Positions 17,469 through 25,090 of a DNA stretch of 40,975 nt are shown here, piece after piece. The notes beneath the pieces are model-generated. The model had not been told where the DNA came from and did no database searches. It saw nothing but the letters and a program-made list of their open reading frames with translations. How positions within the stretch are numbered: position 1 is the first letter of the stretch; every line of letters begins with the position of its first letter. The stretch is from positions 1 through 40,975 of the forward strand of contig JACKQF010000015.1 of NCBI GenBank assembly GCA_024232965.1, written 5' to 3'. The position numbers were made by a program, and so were the translations under genes. This stretch comes from Verrucomicrobiaceae bacterium (lineage in GTDB: Bacteria; Verrucomicrobiota; Verrucomicrobiia; Verrucomicrobiales; Verrucomicrobiaceae).

Positions 17469-18933
17469 GAGGGAGCACTTCGTTACCACTGAGCTTGTTG
17501 CTGCTGCCCTCATCGCGAATTGGTGAGACGGTCACGTTGTTGCGGATGAGATTCGCAGTCGCATTGGCATCGAGCAGCAGACTGCCCGCCGTGAAGGTGT
17601 TCTCGGCCCAGATCCAGGAGCTGCCGCTGAAGGGTTGTTCGCTGGCATGGCGGAAAACATTTCCCCGCACGGTGATGCGGCGGGAGCGTGTCTCCTTGGT
17701 TGGCACATTCAAGACTTTGCCCTCGCAGATATTGTCCGCCAGAACGATGTCTTGCAGGGTCGTCATCGCTGGATTTCTGCGGTCGTAAAACTGCAGATCA
17801 CCATCGAAGACATTCCCCGTGAGCGTGATGGCCTCATAGGTGCAACCCTTGGACTCTGGCCGTGTCTCGAAGCGCAGCGTGATCTTCTCGTCGGTTGCCT
17901 GATTGCGGAACACATTCCCGGTGACGCTGATATGAGAGACTTTGGTGACCAAGGGCAGTGGCTCAGTGCGGAAGACCAAACATGCACCCCAGCGGTTCAG
18001 CTTACCCCCTGCGGCAGGTTCCACGGTGTTGCCGGAAACAGTGATGTGATGGGATCCTTCCGTGATGTTGATTCCGGTGCGAAGGAAGAACACGTGATTG
18101 TCACAAATTCGCACATTTCGGGATCCAAAGATCACCTGTGGGCCGTCCTCGCAGTTGGTAATGTAATTGTCAGCGATCAGACCGCCATTGCACTCGGCCA
18201 GCTCGACGGCCTTGTTGCCACAGGTGTCGATGAAGTTGTGGTGCACCTGCCAGTTCTTGAACTGGGAGGCCATGCGCTCGGCCGTGAAATAAGCGTCTGC
18301 TCCCACTCCCGTCTGGCTCGCTGCCTCAGCCTCTTTGGCGGGGATGACATATTTGGCCAAATACATGCTGGCGGCAGGTTTGGTGCATCCGGCAGCCTGC
18401 TTGGCGTCATAGATCCAGCAGTTCCGGATGGTGACATTGTCACAGGACAGCAGCATCGACTCCGGCTCATCCAAGCGGGCATTGAAGCCCATGACGGACC
18501 CACCACCGATGGCTTTGTCATTGCCAGTGTAGCGTAGGTTCTCGACGACGACATTGTTCGCCGGCACCTTGGCGGAGCCGATGCGGATCGGGAAGTAGCG
18601 CAGCTCGTTGGGCGGCGTTTTGGGATCAAGATAGAGGTGGGTGGCATAACCCTGACCACGCAGCGTGATGTTGCTCTTAATAATGACAGTCTCATCCCCT
18701 GCCTTGCGGGAGAGCTTGAAATCACCAGCCCCAAGAGTCACCACACCCCCACCAGCCGCCGCGACCTTGTCGATAGCGGCTTGCAGAAGATCATCGGCAT
18801 AGGCGCCCGGTCCCGGTGCCGGAACCTCGAGACCGAAGGCTACCAATCCTGCTGGCGTTTGGGGTCCCTGGGCTTTTGCCGCCAGGCCAAAGGCGAGCGA
18901 CAGCAATGCAGCGATGGCAATGGGAAGTCTCAT
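17458..18933 (-). CDS. Exported right-handed beta-helix protein (pectate-lyase superfamily)
   Basis: The ATG at 18933 lies two bases after the RraA stop and has a GAGTGGTGAG stretch upstream. It yields MRLPIAIAALLSLAFGLAAK, a signal peptide; a GTG at 18942 in the same frame is less likely. Residues after it (AYADDLLQAAIDKVAAAGGG, then VVTLGAGDFKLS) give the first helix turns. Many parallel turns follow (NVTIRNCWIYDA, VHHNFIDTCGNKAVELAECN, GLIADNYITNCEDG, HITVSGNTVEPA, ITVRGNVFRHA). It fits the beta-helix/NosD-like fold used by polysaccharide lyases, GH28-type hydrolases and epimerases. No catalytic signature stands out. As the middle gene of a three-gene operon starting with RraA, it probably acts on the same carbohydrate. 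Length 491 residues. Confidence 0.82.
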   Translation of the reverse strand: MRLPIAIAALLSLAFGLAAKAQGPQTPAGLVAFGLEVPAPGPGAYADDLLQAAIDKVAAAGGGVVTLGAGDFKLSRKAGDETVIIKSNITLRGQGYATHLYLDPKTPPNELRYFPIRIGSAKVPANNVVVENLRYTGNDKAIGGGSVMGFNARLDEPESMLLSCDNVTIRNCWIYDAKQAAGCTKPAASMYLAKYVIPAKEAEAASQTGVGADAYFTAERMASQFKNWQVHHNFIDTCGNKAVELAECNGGLIADNYITNCEDGPQVIFGSRNVRICDNHVFFLRTGINITEGSHHITVSGNTVEPAAGGKLNRWGACLVFRTEPLPLVTKVSHISVTGNVFRNQATDEKITLRFETRPESKGCTYEAITLTGNVFDGDLQFYDRRNPAMTTLQDIVLADNICEGKVLNVPTKETRSRRITVRGNVFRHASEQPFSGSSWIWAENTFTAGSLLLDANATANLIRNNVTVSPIRDEGSSNKLSGNEVLPHDP

Positions 18934-18935
18934 GC

Positions 18936-19679
18936 TCACCACTCGCCATCACGCTTGAACTTGGCCTTCACGTTCGCACCGAACTCGGCAATGGAGCTTT
19001 CGAGATTGATGAGGACCTGATCGCTGCTCAGACCGGCACTGCCACGGGCTGCGGGAATGACGGTGTTGCATTCGTTGGCATCCATAAAGCGGGAGGCTTC
19101 CAAAAGTGACGGTGCCTCGTCGGGATCGATGACGATGAAACCATGTTTGTCCGCATGAATGAGATCGCCGGGCTTGATGGTGCGGCCAAATACCTCCACC
19201 TCGCAGTTCCAGCGCACCGGATGCACATGGGCGTGACCGACGCACAACCTGCGGGCCAGCGCCTTAAAGCCAGCGTTGGTCATCTCATCCACATCCCGAA
19301 TCGCACCATCGGTAATGGTTCCCACGCAGCCAAGGGCACGATGAACATTGCTGTTCACTTCTCCCCAACAGGCACCGATGACACGCGGTTTGTCCAGGTC
19401 CTGCACGACCACAATTTTGGGCCCTGGGATGCTAGCGACGTAGCGACGATATTCTTCACCCGCACTTGGGTTGGCGGTGCGATGGGCTTTGTTGCTGGGT
19501 TCGATGACCAAGGTCACGGCGTAGCCCACCATGGGTCCCATCTGCGGCATGAAGTCGCGGGTTTCTTCGAGGTTAAAGGCATCGGCTGCCGGATCACGCT
19601 TGGTGATTTGCTCCCAACCGTTGTAGATGGTGGGGGTATTCCAGCGTTTGAGTTGGAGGAGTTCGGAGTGGGGGATCAT
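18936..19679 (-). CDS. RraA-like aldolase/decarboxylase family protein
   Basis: The core GACWGEVNSNVHRALGCVGT, then ITDGAIRDVDEM, with R128-D129, matches the RraA / 4-hydroxy-4-methyl-2-oxoglutarate aldolase family. Members use a divalent metal to cleave 4-hydroxy-2-oxoacids or decarboxylate oxaloacetate. GRTIKPGDLIHADKHGFIVI is the typical second family block. There is no signal peptide, so it is cytoplasmic, unlike the two genes after it. It is first in the minus-strand operon and divergent from the chimeric regulator. Such RraA relatives in sugar loci may act on oxoacids from uronate breakdown. That role is inferred. E. coli RraA also binds RNase E, but that has no bearing here. The 247 aa length is slightly above the family core because of N- and C-terminal extensions. 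Confidence 0.85.
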   Translation of the reverse strand: MIPHSELLQLKRWNTPTIYNGWEQITKRDPAADAFNLEETRDFMPQMGPMVGYAVTLVIEPSNKAHRTANPSAGEEYRRYVASIPGPKIVVVQDLDKPRVIGACWGEVNSNVHRALGCVGTITDGAIRDVDEMTNAGFKALARRLCVGHAHVHPVRWNCEVEVFGRTIKPGDLIHADKHGFIVIDPDEAPSLLEASRFMDANECNTVIPAARGSAGLSSDQVLINLESSIAEFGANVKAKFKRDGEW

Positions 19680-19721
19680 CGGGATGGCTGTGGTAGGTCA
19701 CTATCTAGAACGCCTTCTCGA

Positions 19722-19734
19722 AACGAATCTCGTT
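19722..19734. promoter_or_regulatory. Candidate operator between the RraA operon and its divergent regulator
   Basis: AACGA-ATC-TCGTT is a perfect 5-3-5 dyad in the 100-base region shared by the two divergent starts. It sits 43 bases upstream of the RraA ATG and 46 bases before the regulator ATG. A dimeric GntR/LacI-type regulator would be expected to bind such a site. No -35/-10 pair was clear enough to call. Confidence 0.35.
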
Positions 19735-19779
19735 GGTCATTTCCATTTACCATCGCGCGCTGCGCTGCTAGCATCCGCC

Positions 19780-20841
19780 ATGCGACCGCTCCCGCCCAGA
19801 CCCTCTCTCGTTGTCCACAGTGCGCGTTTCCTGCGCGAACTCATCGAGGCTGGCGAGTGGCAAGGTTTTTTACCCTCAGAGAGGACGCTCTGTTCCCGAC
19901 TCGCCATCAGTCGCCCCACGCTGAGAGCGGCTCTCGCACAACTGGAAGAGGACGGCATTCTCGGGCCAGTGGAGAACAAGCGCAGGGTATTGCCACCGTT
20001 GGCGGGTGCGAAGAAAAAGGAGGACGGTCGGGCATCCATCGCCCTCTTGTCGCCCATGCCGCTGCACGCCATGCCACCCTTTGTACTCCTTTGGGTCGAT
20101 CAATTGCGCACGCTGCTGGCGAACGAGGGCGTGTCGCTCCAAGTTCATGTCGGGCGGGCGGAGTTTGCGAAGAGGTCGCCCCAAAAAGCTCTCGACACTT
20201 TGGTTGCCACATTTCCAGACACCACGTGGGTGCTCTACCAAAGCACCGAAACGATGCAGCGATGGTTTGCGAAGACGGGACATCGCTGTGTGGTGGTAGG
20301 CTCATTGCCACCGGATCTTGCACTGCCCTCTGTCGATCGTGACTATCGCGCCGCCTGCCGACATGCCGTGGGCCTGATGGCCGCACGCGGACACCGAGAC
20401 ATCGCGCTGCTCATCCAAAAGACTCAACTGGGCGGAGATGTGGCGAGTCGTGACGGCTTCGAGGAGGGACTCAAACAAATCGGCGGGGATCGCCTCCGCG
20501 GACGGGTCTGGCACCATGAGGGTTCCTCCAAGAGCATCGGCGAAGCCATGCAGGCCATGCTATCAAGTCCGCGCAGGCCCAGCGCCTTGCTGGTCGCGCG
20601 CAGTGCGTACGCACTGACCGCCGTGTCTCACCTGCTGTCCGAACGCCATCGAATCCCCGAAGACATGGCGCTGATCTGCCGGGACGACGATGCCTTTTTG
20701 GACCACCTGGTGCCGCGCATCACGCGTTACACCGTCAATCCCGGCCACTTTGCCAAGCAGGTGTATCGGCTGATCAAAAATCCCCGGGCAACCACCTGCG
20801 TGCAAGTCATGCCTGCACTGTTGGAGCGAGAATCGTTGTGA
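19780..20841 (+). CDS. Chimeric transcription regulator: GntR-type winged helix plus LacI-type sensor domain
   Basis: The start is placed at the ATG giving MRPLPPRPSLVV. Residues about 15-75 form a GntR-like winged helix (LPSERTLCSRLAISRPTLRA, then LAQLEEDGILGPVENKRRVL). The rest (ASIALLSPMPLHAMP, then TTWVLYQSTETMQRWFAKTG, SVDRDYRAACRHAVGLMAAR, GHRDIALLIQKTQ and PEDMALICRDDDAFLDHLVP) is the periplasmic-binding-protein-like sensor normally joined to a LacI helix-turn-helix. Ligand is therefore probably a sugar or sugar acid. It is divergent from RraA and likely autoregulates and controls that operon. Its stop codon abuts, on the opposite strand, the stop of a nucleoside hydrolase gene, with no spacer. 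Protein length is 353 residues. Confidence 0.85.
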   Translation: MRPLPPRPSLVVHSARFLRELIEAGEWQGFLPSERTLCSRLAISRPTLRAALAQLEEDGILGPVENKRRVLPPLAGAKKKEDGRASIALLSPMPLHAMPPFVLLWVDQLRTLLANEGVSLQVHVGRAEFAKRSPQKALDTLVATFPDTTWVLYQSTETMQRWFAKTGHRCVVVGSLPPDLALPSVDRDYRAACRHAVGLMAARGHRDIALLIQKTQLGGDVASRDGFEEGLKQIGGDRLRGRVWHHEGSSKSIGEAMQAMLSSPRRPSALLVARSAYALTAVSHLLSERHRIPEDMALICRDDDAFLDHLVPRITRYTVNPGHFAKQVYRLIKNPRATTCVQVMPALLERESL

Positions 20842-21834
20842 CTATTGGCGACTGGGTGGCGCGCAAGACAACTGCACGATGACTTCCCGAACGCGGGCCG
20901 TCTGCTCAGGGCTCATGACAAGAAAGCGATGCTTACCCCTGCCATCCTTGCTGGGTCGGAACCAAGTCGCAGCGTCGTCTTCCACCTCCACATTCCCGGG
21001 CGGCGACAGATCAAAGTAGCCACGATCTGGTAGCACTGCGTAGAGGACCGCCGTCGGATCCCAAGTGGGGCGATCATGGGGTGGCGGATTGTAGAGATAA
21101 TAGGCCTCTTTCAACGGATGGTGCGGCATGTAATCGAGATCTTGTTCGATGACGACATGCGGGAAGGCCGCGGCGACCCCGATCTCGTAGCCACTCCACA
21201 CCATCGGAGTCGGCCAGTTTTTCGCTAACTTCTGCGCAGCGGGCACATCCAGCTTCACGTTGTACTCCAGGTGTCGCGTATTCCACTGCACGGTCTCGAA
21301 AGCGCCCGCCATGATGCTGAGCACCTTCACCTTTTTGGCCGCCAGTGCTTTTCCCTCGGGGTCGTCCAGCAGTCTCGCCAGATTGGTAAAGAACCCCACC
21401 TGAGCGATCACGACGCTCCCGTCGGGTTGGTCGGCGAGGATTCTTTTGATCAATCCCACCGCCTCAGGCGCATCGGCACCACTCATGAGATCATGCGGGT
21501 AGCGCAGAGAGCCGTCTGCATTCTTTTCGTCGGCAAGGATGTTGAATTTTCCCGCCTCCTTCGCGGCACCATCACGCACAACACCGATGGGAGTGTCCGG
21601 ATACCCGTAGAGCGTATTCACAGCATCAACAAACGCGGCAGCCTGAGGATGATCCTTGGTGATGGTGACGGCGAGCAGCTCAACGGTGCCGCGCTTTTGC
21701 AGTTGATGGATCATGCAGAGCGCCATGAGATCATCGACATCGTTACCCATGTCGGTATCGAAAATCAGCTTCACAGGCGCAGCCTGCATCAGCCCGCAGA
21801 GAGCGAAAAAGAGAGTAGAAAGAATCAGTTTCAT
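20842..21834 (-). CDS. Exported nucleoside hydrolase (IUNH family), downstream copy
   Basis: A signal peptide (MKLILSTLFFALCGLMQAAP) precedes KLIFDTDMGNDVDDLMALCM, the Asp cluster that binds calcium and ribose in inosine/uridine-preferring nucleoside hydrolases. GSVVIAQVGFFTNLARLLDD and VLSIMAGAFE are further family blocks. The enzyme would split the N-glycosidic bond of nucleosides (or related ribosides) to base plus ribose, here outside the cytoplasm. It overlaps the preceding hydrolase gene by four bases (ATGA), so the two are translationally coupled. It is the last gene of the ribose/nucleoside operon. The two hydrolases are clearly paralogous but far from identical. Length 330 residues. 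Confidence 0.9.
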   Translation of the reverse strand: MKLILSTLFFALCGLMQAAPVKLIFDTDMGNDVDDLMALCMIHQLQKRGTVELLAVTITKDHPQAAAFVDAVNTLYGYPDTPIGVVRDGAAKEAGKFNILADEKNADGSLRYPHDLMSGADAPEAVGLIKRILADQPDGSVVIAQVGFFTNLARLLDDPEGKALAAKKVKVLSIMAGAFETVQWNTRHLEYNVKLDVPAAQKLAKNWPTPMVWSGYEIGVAAAFPHVVIEQDLDYMPHHPLKEAYYLYNPPPHDRPTWDPTAVLYAVLPDRGYFDLSPPGNVEVEDDAATWFRPSKDGRGKHRFLVMSPEQTARVREVIVQLSCAPPSRQ

Positions 21835-22826
21835 CGGTTGGGAGGTAGAATGGTCAGTTGAACGATGGCTTCCAGTGCGCGTGCCTGTTCCACCGAATTC
21901 ATGGTTAAAAAACGATCGCGCTGACTGCCTTTGTTGCCTTTCATCGGCATAAATCGCGTAAAACCGTCGTCCAAAACACTGACTCGCCCCGGTGCCGACA
22001 GACCAAAGAAGCCGCGATCCGGGTAGACGGCATAGAGGACGCTGCTTTCGTCCCAGCAGGGTCGGTCATGCTCTGGGCCGCTGTGAAGCAGGTAGGCCTC
22101 CTTCACAAGATGATGCGGCAGGTAATCAAGGTCACGTTGAATCACGACCCTCGGAAAGGGCAATGCCTCGCCGATTTCATAGCCGCTCCAGATGATTGGC
22201 ACGGCATCCGGCCATTCGTTGGCGACGGTTTGCATGTAGCCGATACCGTTGATGACGTTGGCCTCAAGGTGATAGTTCGTCTGATTGCAGAACGCGAACG
22301 CTCCTGCCATGATCGACAGCAGTTTGACCTTCTGCTTCACCAACTCGATCCCTCCTGGAGACTTCAACAAGTTTGCCAGATTCGACGCAATACCGACACT
22401 GACAATGGTGACGCTGCGATCGGGCTGGGCAGCGAGAATCTCCCTGATCATCGCGACCGCATCTTGAGCCTCCTCATTGCGCTTGAGATCGTGCGGATAA
22501 TCGGGCGACTCCGCCAGTTTCAAATACTTGCTTTCGCGATGCTGCGCGTTGGCGTCTCGCGTCACCCCGACGGGGAGGTTAGGGCGACCATAAAACGTAT
22601 TCTCCGCGTCCACGAAACTAGCGGTCAGGGGGTTGTTCTTTGAAACCGTGACTCCCAAGAACTCACACGCCCCACGATCCGCAAGGTGATGACACATCGC
22701 CAAGGCCAGAACGTCATCGACATCACCCGTGATGTCCGTATCGAACAGGATCTTCGGACGTTCCGCCGCATAGGCCAAGGTGGCCTGCAAGACAGCGATA
22801 GGGAGTAACAAGTCACGTAGCTTCAT
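21831..22826 (-). CDS. Exported nucleoside hydrolase (IUNH family), upstream copy
   Basis: The ATG at 22826 gives MKLRDLLLPIAVLQATLAYA, a signal peptide; a start at 22847 would add seven residues and overlap the permease. The mature enzyme starts RPKILFDTDITGDVDDVLAL, the Asp metal/ribose site, and has VTIVSVGIASNLANLLKSPG, LLSIMAGAFAFCNQ, PIIWSGYEIGEALPFPR and DLDYLPHHLVKEAYLL, all shared with its downstream neighbour. It lies five bases after the permease stop and overlaps the next hydrolase by four bases. Together they suggest that nucleosides or other ribosides are cleaved in the periplasm and the released sugar is imported. Length 331 residues. Confidence 0.9.
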   Translation of the reverse strand: MKLRDLLLPIAVLQATLAYAAERPKILFDTDITGDVDDVLALAMCHHLADRGACEFLGVTVSKNNPLTASFVDAENTFYGRPNLPVGVTRDANAQHRESKYLKLAESPDYPHDLKRNEEAQDAVAMIREILAAQPDRSVTIVSVGIASNLANLLKSPGGIELVKQKVKLLSIMAGAFAFCNQTNYHLEANVINGIGYMQTVANEWPDAVPIIWSGYEIGEALPFPRVVIQRDLDYLPHHLVKEAYLLHSGPEHDRPCWDESSVLYAVYPDRGFFGLSAPGRVSVLDDGFTRFMPMKGNKGSQRDRFLTMNSVEQARALEAIVQLTILPPNR

Positions 22827-22831
22827 AAGAA

Positions 22832-23758
22832 TCACTTTCTTCGCCAAGTATCTGCTAACACCGCCGCGATGATCACCGCACCCGTGATGACTCGCTTCAT
22901 CGGCTCGCTGGCGCCGATCTGCACCAGACCCGCCTCCAGTGTCGCGATGATGAGGACGCCAAAGAAACTTTTCACGACACTTCCGCGCCCCCCCATCAGG
23001 CTGGTTCCACCGACGACGACGGCAGCGATGGCGCTCAACTCAAACCCGACACCGGCATTCGGATCGGCACTTCCGAGTCGCGAGCAATTGAATACGGCGG
23101 CCAAGCCCGTCAGAGCGCCGAGCAACCCATGCGCAAGGATGCGCGGGCGATCCACCGGCACTCCCGAGATGAGCGCAGCTTCGCGGTTGGCGCCAATGGC
23201 GATCCAATGGCGACCCAGAGCGGTGTGGGACAGGAGGATCTGCCCCGCAATAACCACGACCACGCTGATAAAAAAGGCTGGCGATAGCACCCAACCGCCG
23301 ATCGGTGCGCCAAGCGCTTCGATGCTGGTGCCGATGTACTTGGTTTGCGAGTTGGTGGAGAGGAATGCCAGCCCCCGTGCAATTTCCAACATCCCCAATG
23401 AAACGATGAAGGAGGGCAAACCCAGCTTCACGCTGACGGCTCCCGTCGTGCTCCCCACCAGCCCACCCAAAAGCATGCTACCGACCAAGGCCAGGGCAAG
23501 CCCCCAGTGCCAGTCGGCCATCGCGACGCCTACCGCTGCACCGCAAAAACCAACCAAAGACCCAACCGAAAGATCAATCCCACCCGTGATCATGACCAGC
23601 GTCATCCCCGTCGCCACCAAGGCCAGAGCAGGAATGCGGTTCGCCACTGAACCCAAGGTCGCAGCACTGAAAAAGCTATCCCGCAGCAGACCAAAGAGCA
23701 GCACCATCGTCGTGAGCACGGCGAGGAGAATGAGGTATTCTGAATGGCGACGGAGCAT
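22832..23758 (-). CDS. Ribose/sugar ABC transporter permease, RbsC type
   Basis: The start is placed at the ATG giving MLRRHSEYLILLAVLTTMVL. The frame is open upstream only because it runs through the adjacent palindromic repeat. Family hallmarks are NRIPALALVATGMTLVMITG, GGIDLSVGSLVGFCGA, LPSFIVSLGMLEIARGLAFL, ALGRHWIAIGANREAALISG and AIAAVVVGGTSLMGGRGSV. About eight to ten membrane spans are visible. It forms the membrane channel for a sugar delivered by the lipoprotein encoded farther upstream. The partner ATPase (RbsA type) is missing from its usual place and from the rest of the window. Copy 1 of the 37-bp palindrome ends 30 bases before the start, with no clear Shine-Dalgarno sequence between. 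Length 308 residues. Confidence 0.92.
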   Translation of the reverse strand: MLRRHSEYLILLAVLTTMVLLFGLLRDSFFSAATLGSVANRIPALALVATGMTLVMITGGIDLSVGSLVGFCGAAVGVAMADWHWGLALALVGSMLLGGLVGSTTGAVSVKLGLPSFIVSLGMLEIARGLAFLSTNSQTKYIGTSIEALGAPIGGWVLSPAFFISVVVVIAGQILLSHTALGRHWIAIGANREAALISGVPVDRPRILAHGLLGALTGLAAVFNCSRLGSADPNAGVGFELSAIAAVVVGGTSLMGGRGSVVKSFFGVLIIATLEAGLVQIGASEPMKRVITGAVIIAAVLADTWRRK

Positions 23759-23788
23759 GATTTGATCGGAAAACCAGAGCTGAGTGAT

Positions 23789-23825
23789 TTTGAGTAATTT
23801 AAACTGGCAGTTTAAATTACTCAAA
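23789..23825. repeat. 37-bp perfect palindrome, copy 1
   Basis: Two 18-base arms (TTTGAGTAATTTAAACTG and its exact reverse complement) surround a single G. It lies 15 bases after the DUF4143 ATPase stop codon and 30 bases before the permease start. Thirty-five of 37 bases match copy 2 in the same orientation, and identity includes an extra base on the high-coordinate side. There is no T run, so it does not look like an ordinary terminator. Confidence 0.92.
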
Positions 23826-23840
23826 CTCGTCTTGGCAGTG

Positions 23841-25022
23841 TTAGGTAACGATTCGGGTAGCGAGATCTTTCCAGGAGCAGACTTCCACGTCCTTAGCGAT
23901 CGCTTTTGACGCGACATTTGCCCGTGCAGGCCGATGAACCAACAGGCTGCGCACGGCGCGTTTTTCTCCAAACTGCGCCTTCCAAGCCGTGGCTAGGCGC
24001 CGCATGGGCAGCGTCATGTCAGGCTTAGCAGTGCGGAATGCTTTGGCCTCGATAAGCGTCATCGATCCATTTTTCCCAGGGAGGACAAAATCAACTTCCA
24101 GCCCTTGCTGATCGCGGAAGTAGTACAGTTCACGCCGCATGCCGGCATTGACTTGGGATTTGATGATTTCAGCAGCGACAACGCCCTCAAAGATGGCCCC
24201 CAGGAAGGGTGACTTTTCCAACTCGGCTTCGGTATCGATGCCCAGCAGATGACAAGCCATACCGGAATCCGCGATGTAGATACGGGGGCTGCGAATGATG
24301 CGCTTACCGAAGTTTTCAAAGTAAGGTTGGATCACAAAAATCTGGCCCGTGGTTTCAAGAATATCCAGCCACTTGCCCACACCCGGAACGCTCATGCCGA
24401 GTGGTGCAGCCAGATCCGTCTTGTTTAGAACTTGGCCGTGACGAGTGGCGAGCAGCGACATAAAGCGCCGAAACGCGCCCAGATCCTGAACCGCAGAGAC
24501 AGCGCGAACATCCCGTTCCAGGTAGGTCTGGAGGTACGAACTGAACCAGAGCTTGGCGGCCTTGGGCTTAGCAAGCACTTCAGGATGCCCACCAAGCAAT
24601 GGCGTGACCTTGGGCGACTCATGCAGACTCAGCGGCAACAACTGCAGCACGGCTGCGCGCCCCGCCATAGACTCGGTGACATTGTGCATCAACCCCGCCT
24701 CTTGCGAACCCGTTAACAGCCACCGCCCCATCTTGCGTGGCGCAGCATCAATGCGGCTGCGCACAAAGTTGAAAACCTCCGGCACATTCTGAATCTCATC
24801 CAGGATTGCGGGCGGCTTCACACCATCCAGAAAGCCCTGCGGATCCTGGCGAAAGCGGGAGATGACATCAGGGTCCTCAAAGAGATAGTACTCCGCTTTG
24901 GGGAAGATGCGCCTCAAGAGATACGTCTTCCCGGAACGACGCGGCCCGGTTATGACCGTCGCAGGAAAGCTCTTTGAAGCCAAGACAAGATGCTTCTCGA
25001 TGTCTCTGATGATGGGTTTCAT
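23841..25022 (-). CDS. AAA_14/DUF4143 family ATPase with C-terminal nuclease-like motif
   Basis: Walker A is GPRRSGKT (26-33), Walker B is AILDEIQ (D75-E76), and WLLTGSQ (101-107) is the sensor region. These define the archaeal-type AAA_14 ATPase. Residues about 155-330 are DUF4143 (FSSYLQTYLERDVRAV, then IRSPRIYIADSGMACHLLGI). The C-terminal portion has E285, then LEVDFVL with D311, then IEAKA with E325 and K327: the spacing of a PD-(D/E)XK nuclease core. Biological role of the family is unsettled. The gene stands between two 37-bp palindromes inside a sugar ABC transporter operon with which it has no obvious functional link. It replaces the position where an RbsA-type ATPase is expected but is not an ABC ATPase. 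The ATG follows the palindrome by two bases, without a Shine-Dalgarno sequence. Length 393 residues. Confidence 0.9.
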   Translation of the reverse strand: MKPIIRDIEKHLVLASKSFPATVITGPRRSGKTYLLRRIFPKAEYYLFEDPDVISRFRQDPQGFLDGVKPPAILDEIQNVPEVFNFVRSRIDAAPRKMGRWLLTGSQEAGLMHNVTESMAGRAAVLQLLPLSLHESPKVTPLLGGHPEVLAKPKAAKLWFSSYLQTYLERDVRAVSAVQDLGAFRRFMSLLATRHGQVLNKTDLAAPLGMSVPGVGKWLDILETTGQIFVIQPYFENFGKRIIRSPRIYIADSGMACHLLGIDTEAELEKSPFLGAIFEGVVAAEIIKSQVNAGMRRELYYFRDQQGLEVDFVLPGKNGSMTLIEAKAFRTAKPDMTLPMRRLATAWKAQFGEKRAVRSLLVHRPARANVASKAIAKDVEVCSWKDLATRIVT

Positions 25023-25024
25023 GA

Positions 25025-25061
25025 TTTGAGCATTTTAAACTGGCAGTTTAAATTACTCAAA
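25025..25061. repeat. 37-bp near-perfect palindrome, copy 2
   Basis: Same element as copy 1 except for two changes (T to C at position 7, A to T at position 9), so its left arm no longer pairs perfectly. It begins two bases from the ATG of the DUF4143 gene. The changes create an ATG on the minus strand at 25033-25031 that opens a four-codon frame (MLKS) whose TGA overlaps the DUF4143 start codon. Confidence 0.92.
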
Positions 25062-25090
25062 CGTCGAATCTGCACATTTGAGGTGAAGTT

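Larger units (their letters stand above)
23789..25061 (-). mobile_element. Putative mobile cassette: DUF4143 ATPase gene between two 37-bp palindromes
   Basis: A single AAA/DUF4143 gene fills the space between two near-identical palindromes in direct orientation, with only 15 bases on one side and two on the other. The unit interrupts a sugar ABC operon between the binding protein and permease genes. No transposase, integrase or resolvase is encoded, so movement would rely on the ATPase itself, on a factor in trans, or on recombination between palindromes. The element boundary could be slightly wider than the palindromes. Mobility is inferred from arrangement only. Confidence 0.55.

Noticed and set aside
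22869..23765. Plus-strand frame of 298 codons opposite the permease
   Set aside because: Antisense to a clear membrane protein, with no recognisable features.
23841..25022. DUF4143 protein as the missing transporter ATPase
   Set aside because: It lacks the ABC signature and has the AAA_14 and DUF4143 layout, so it cannot be the RbsA component.
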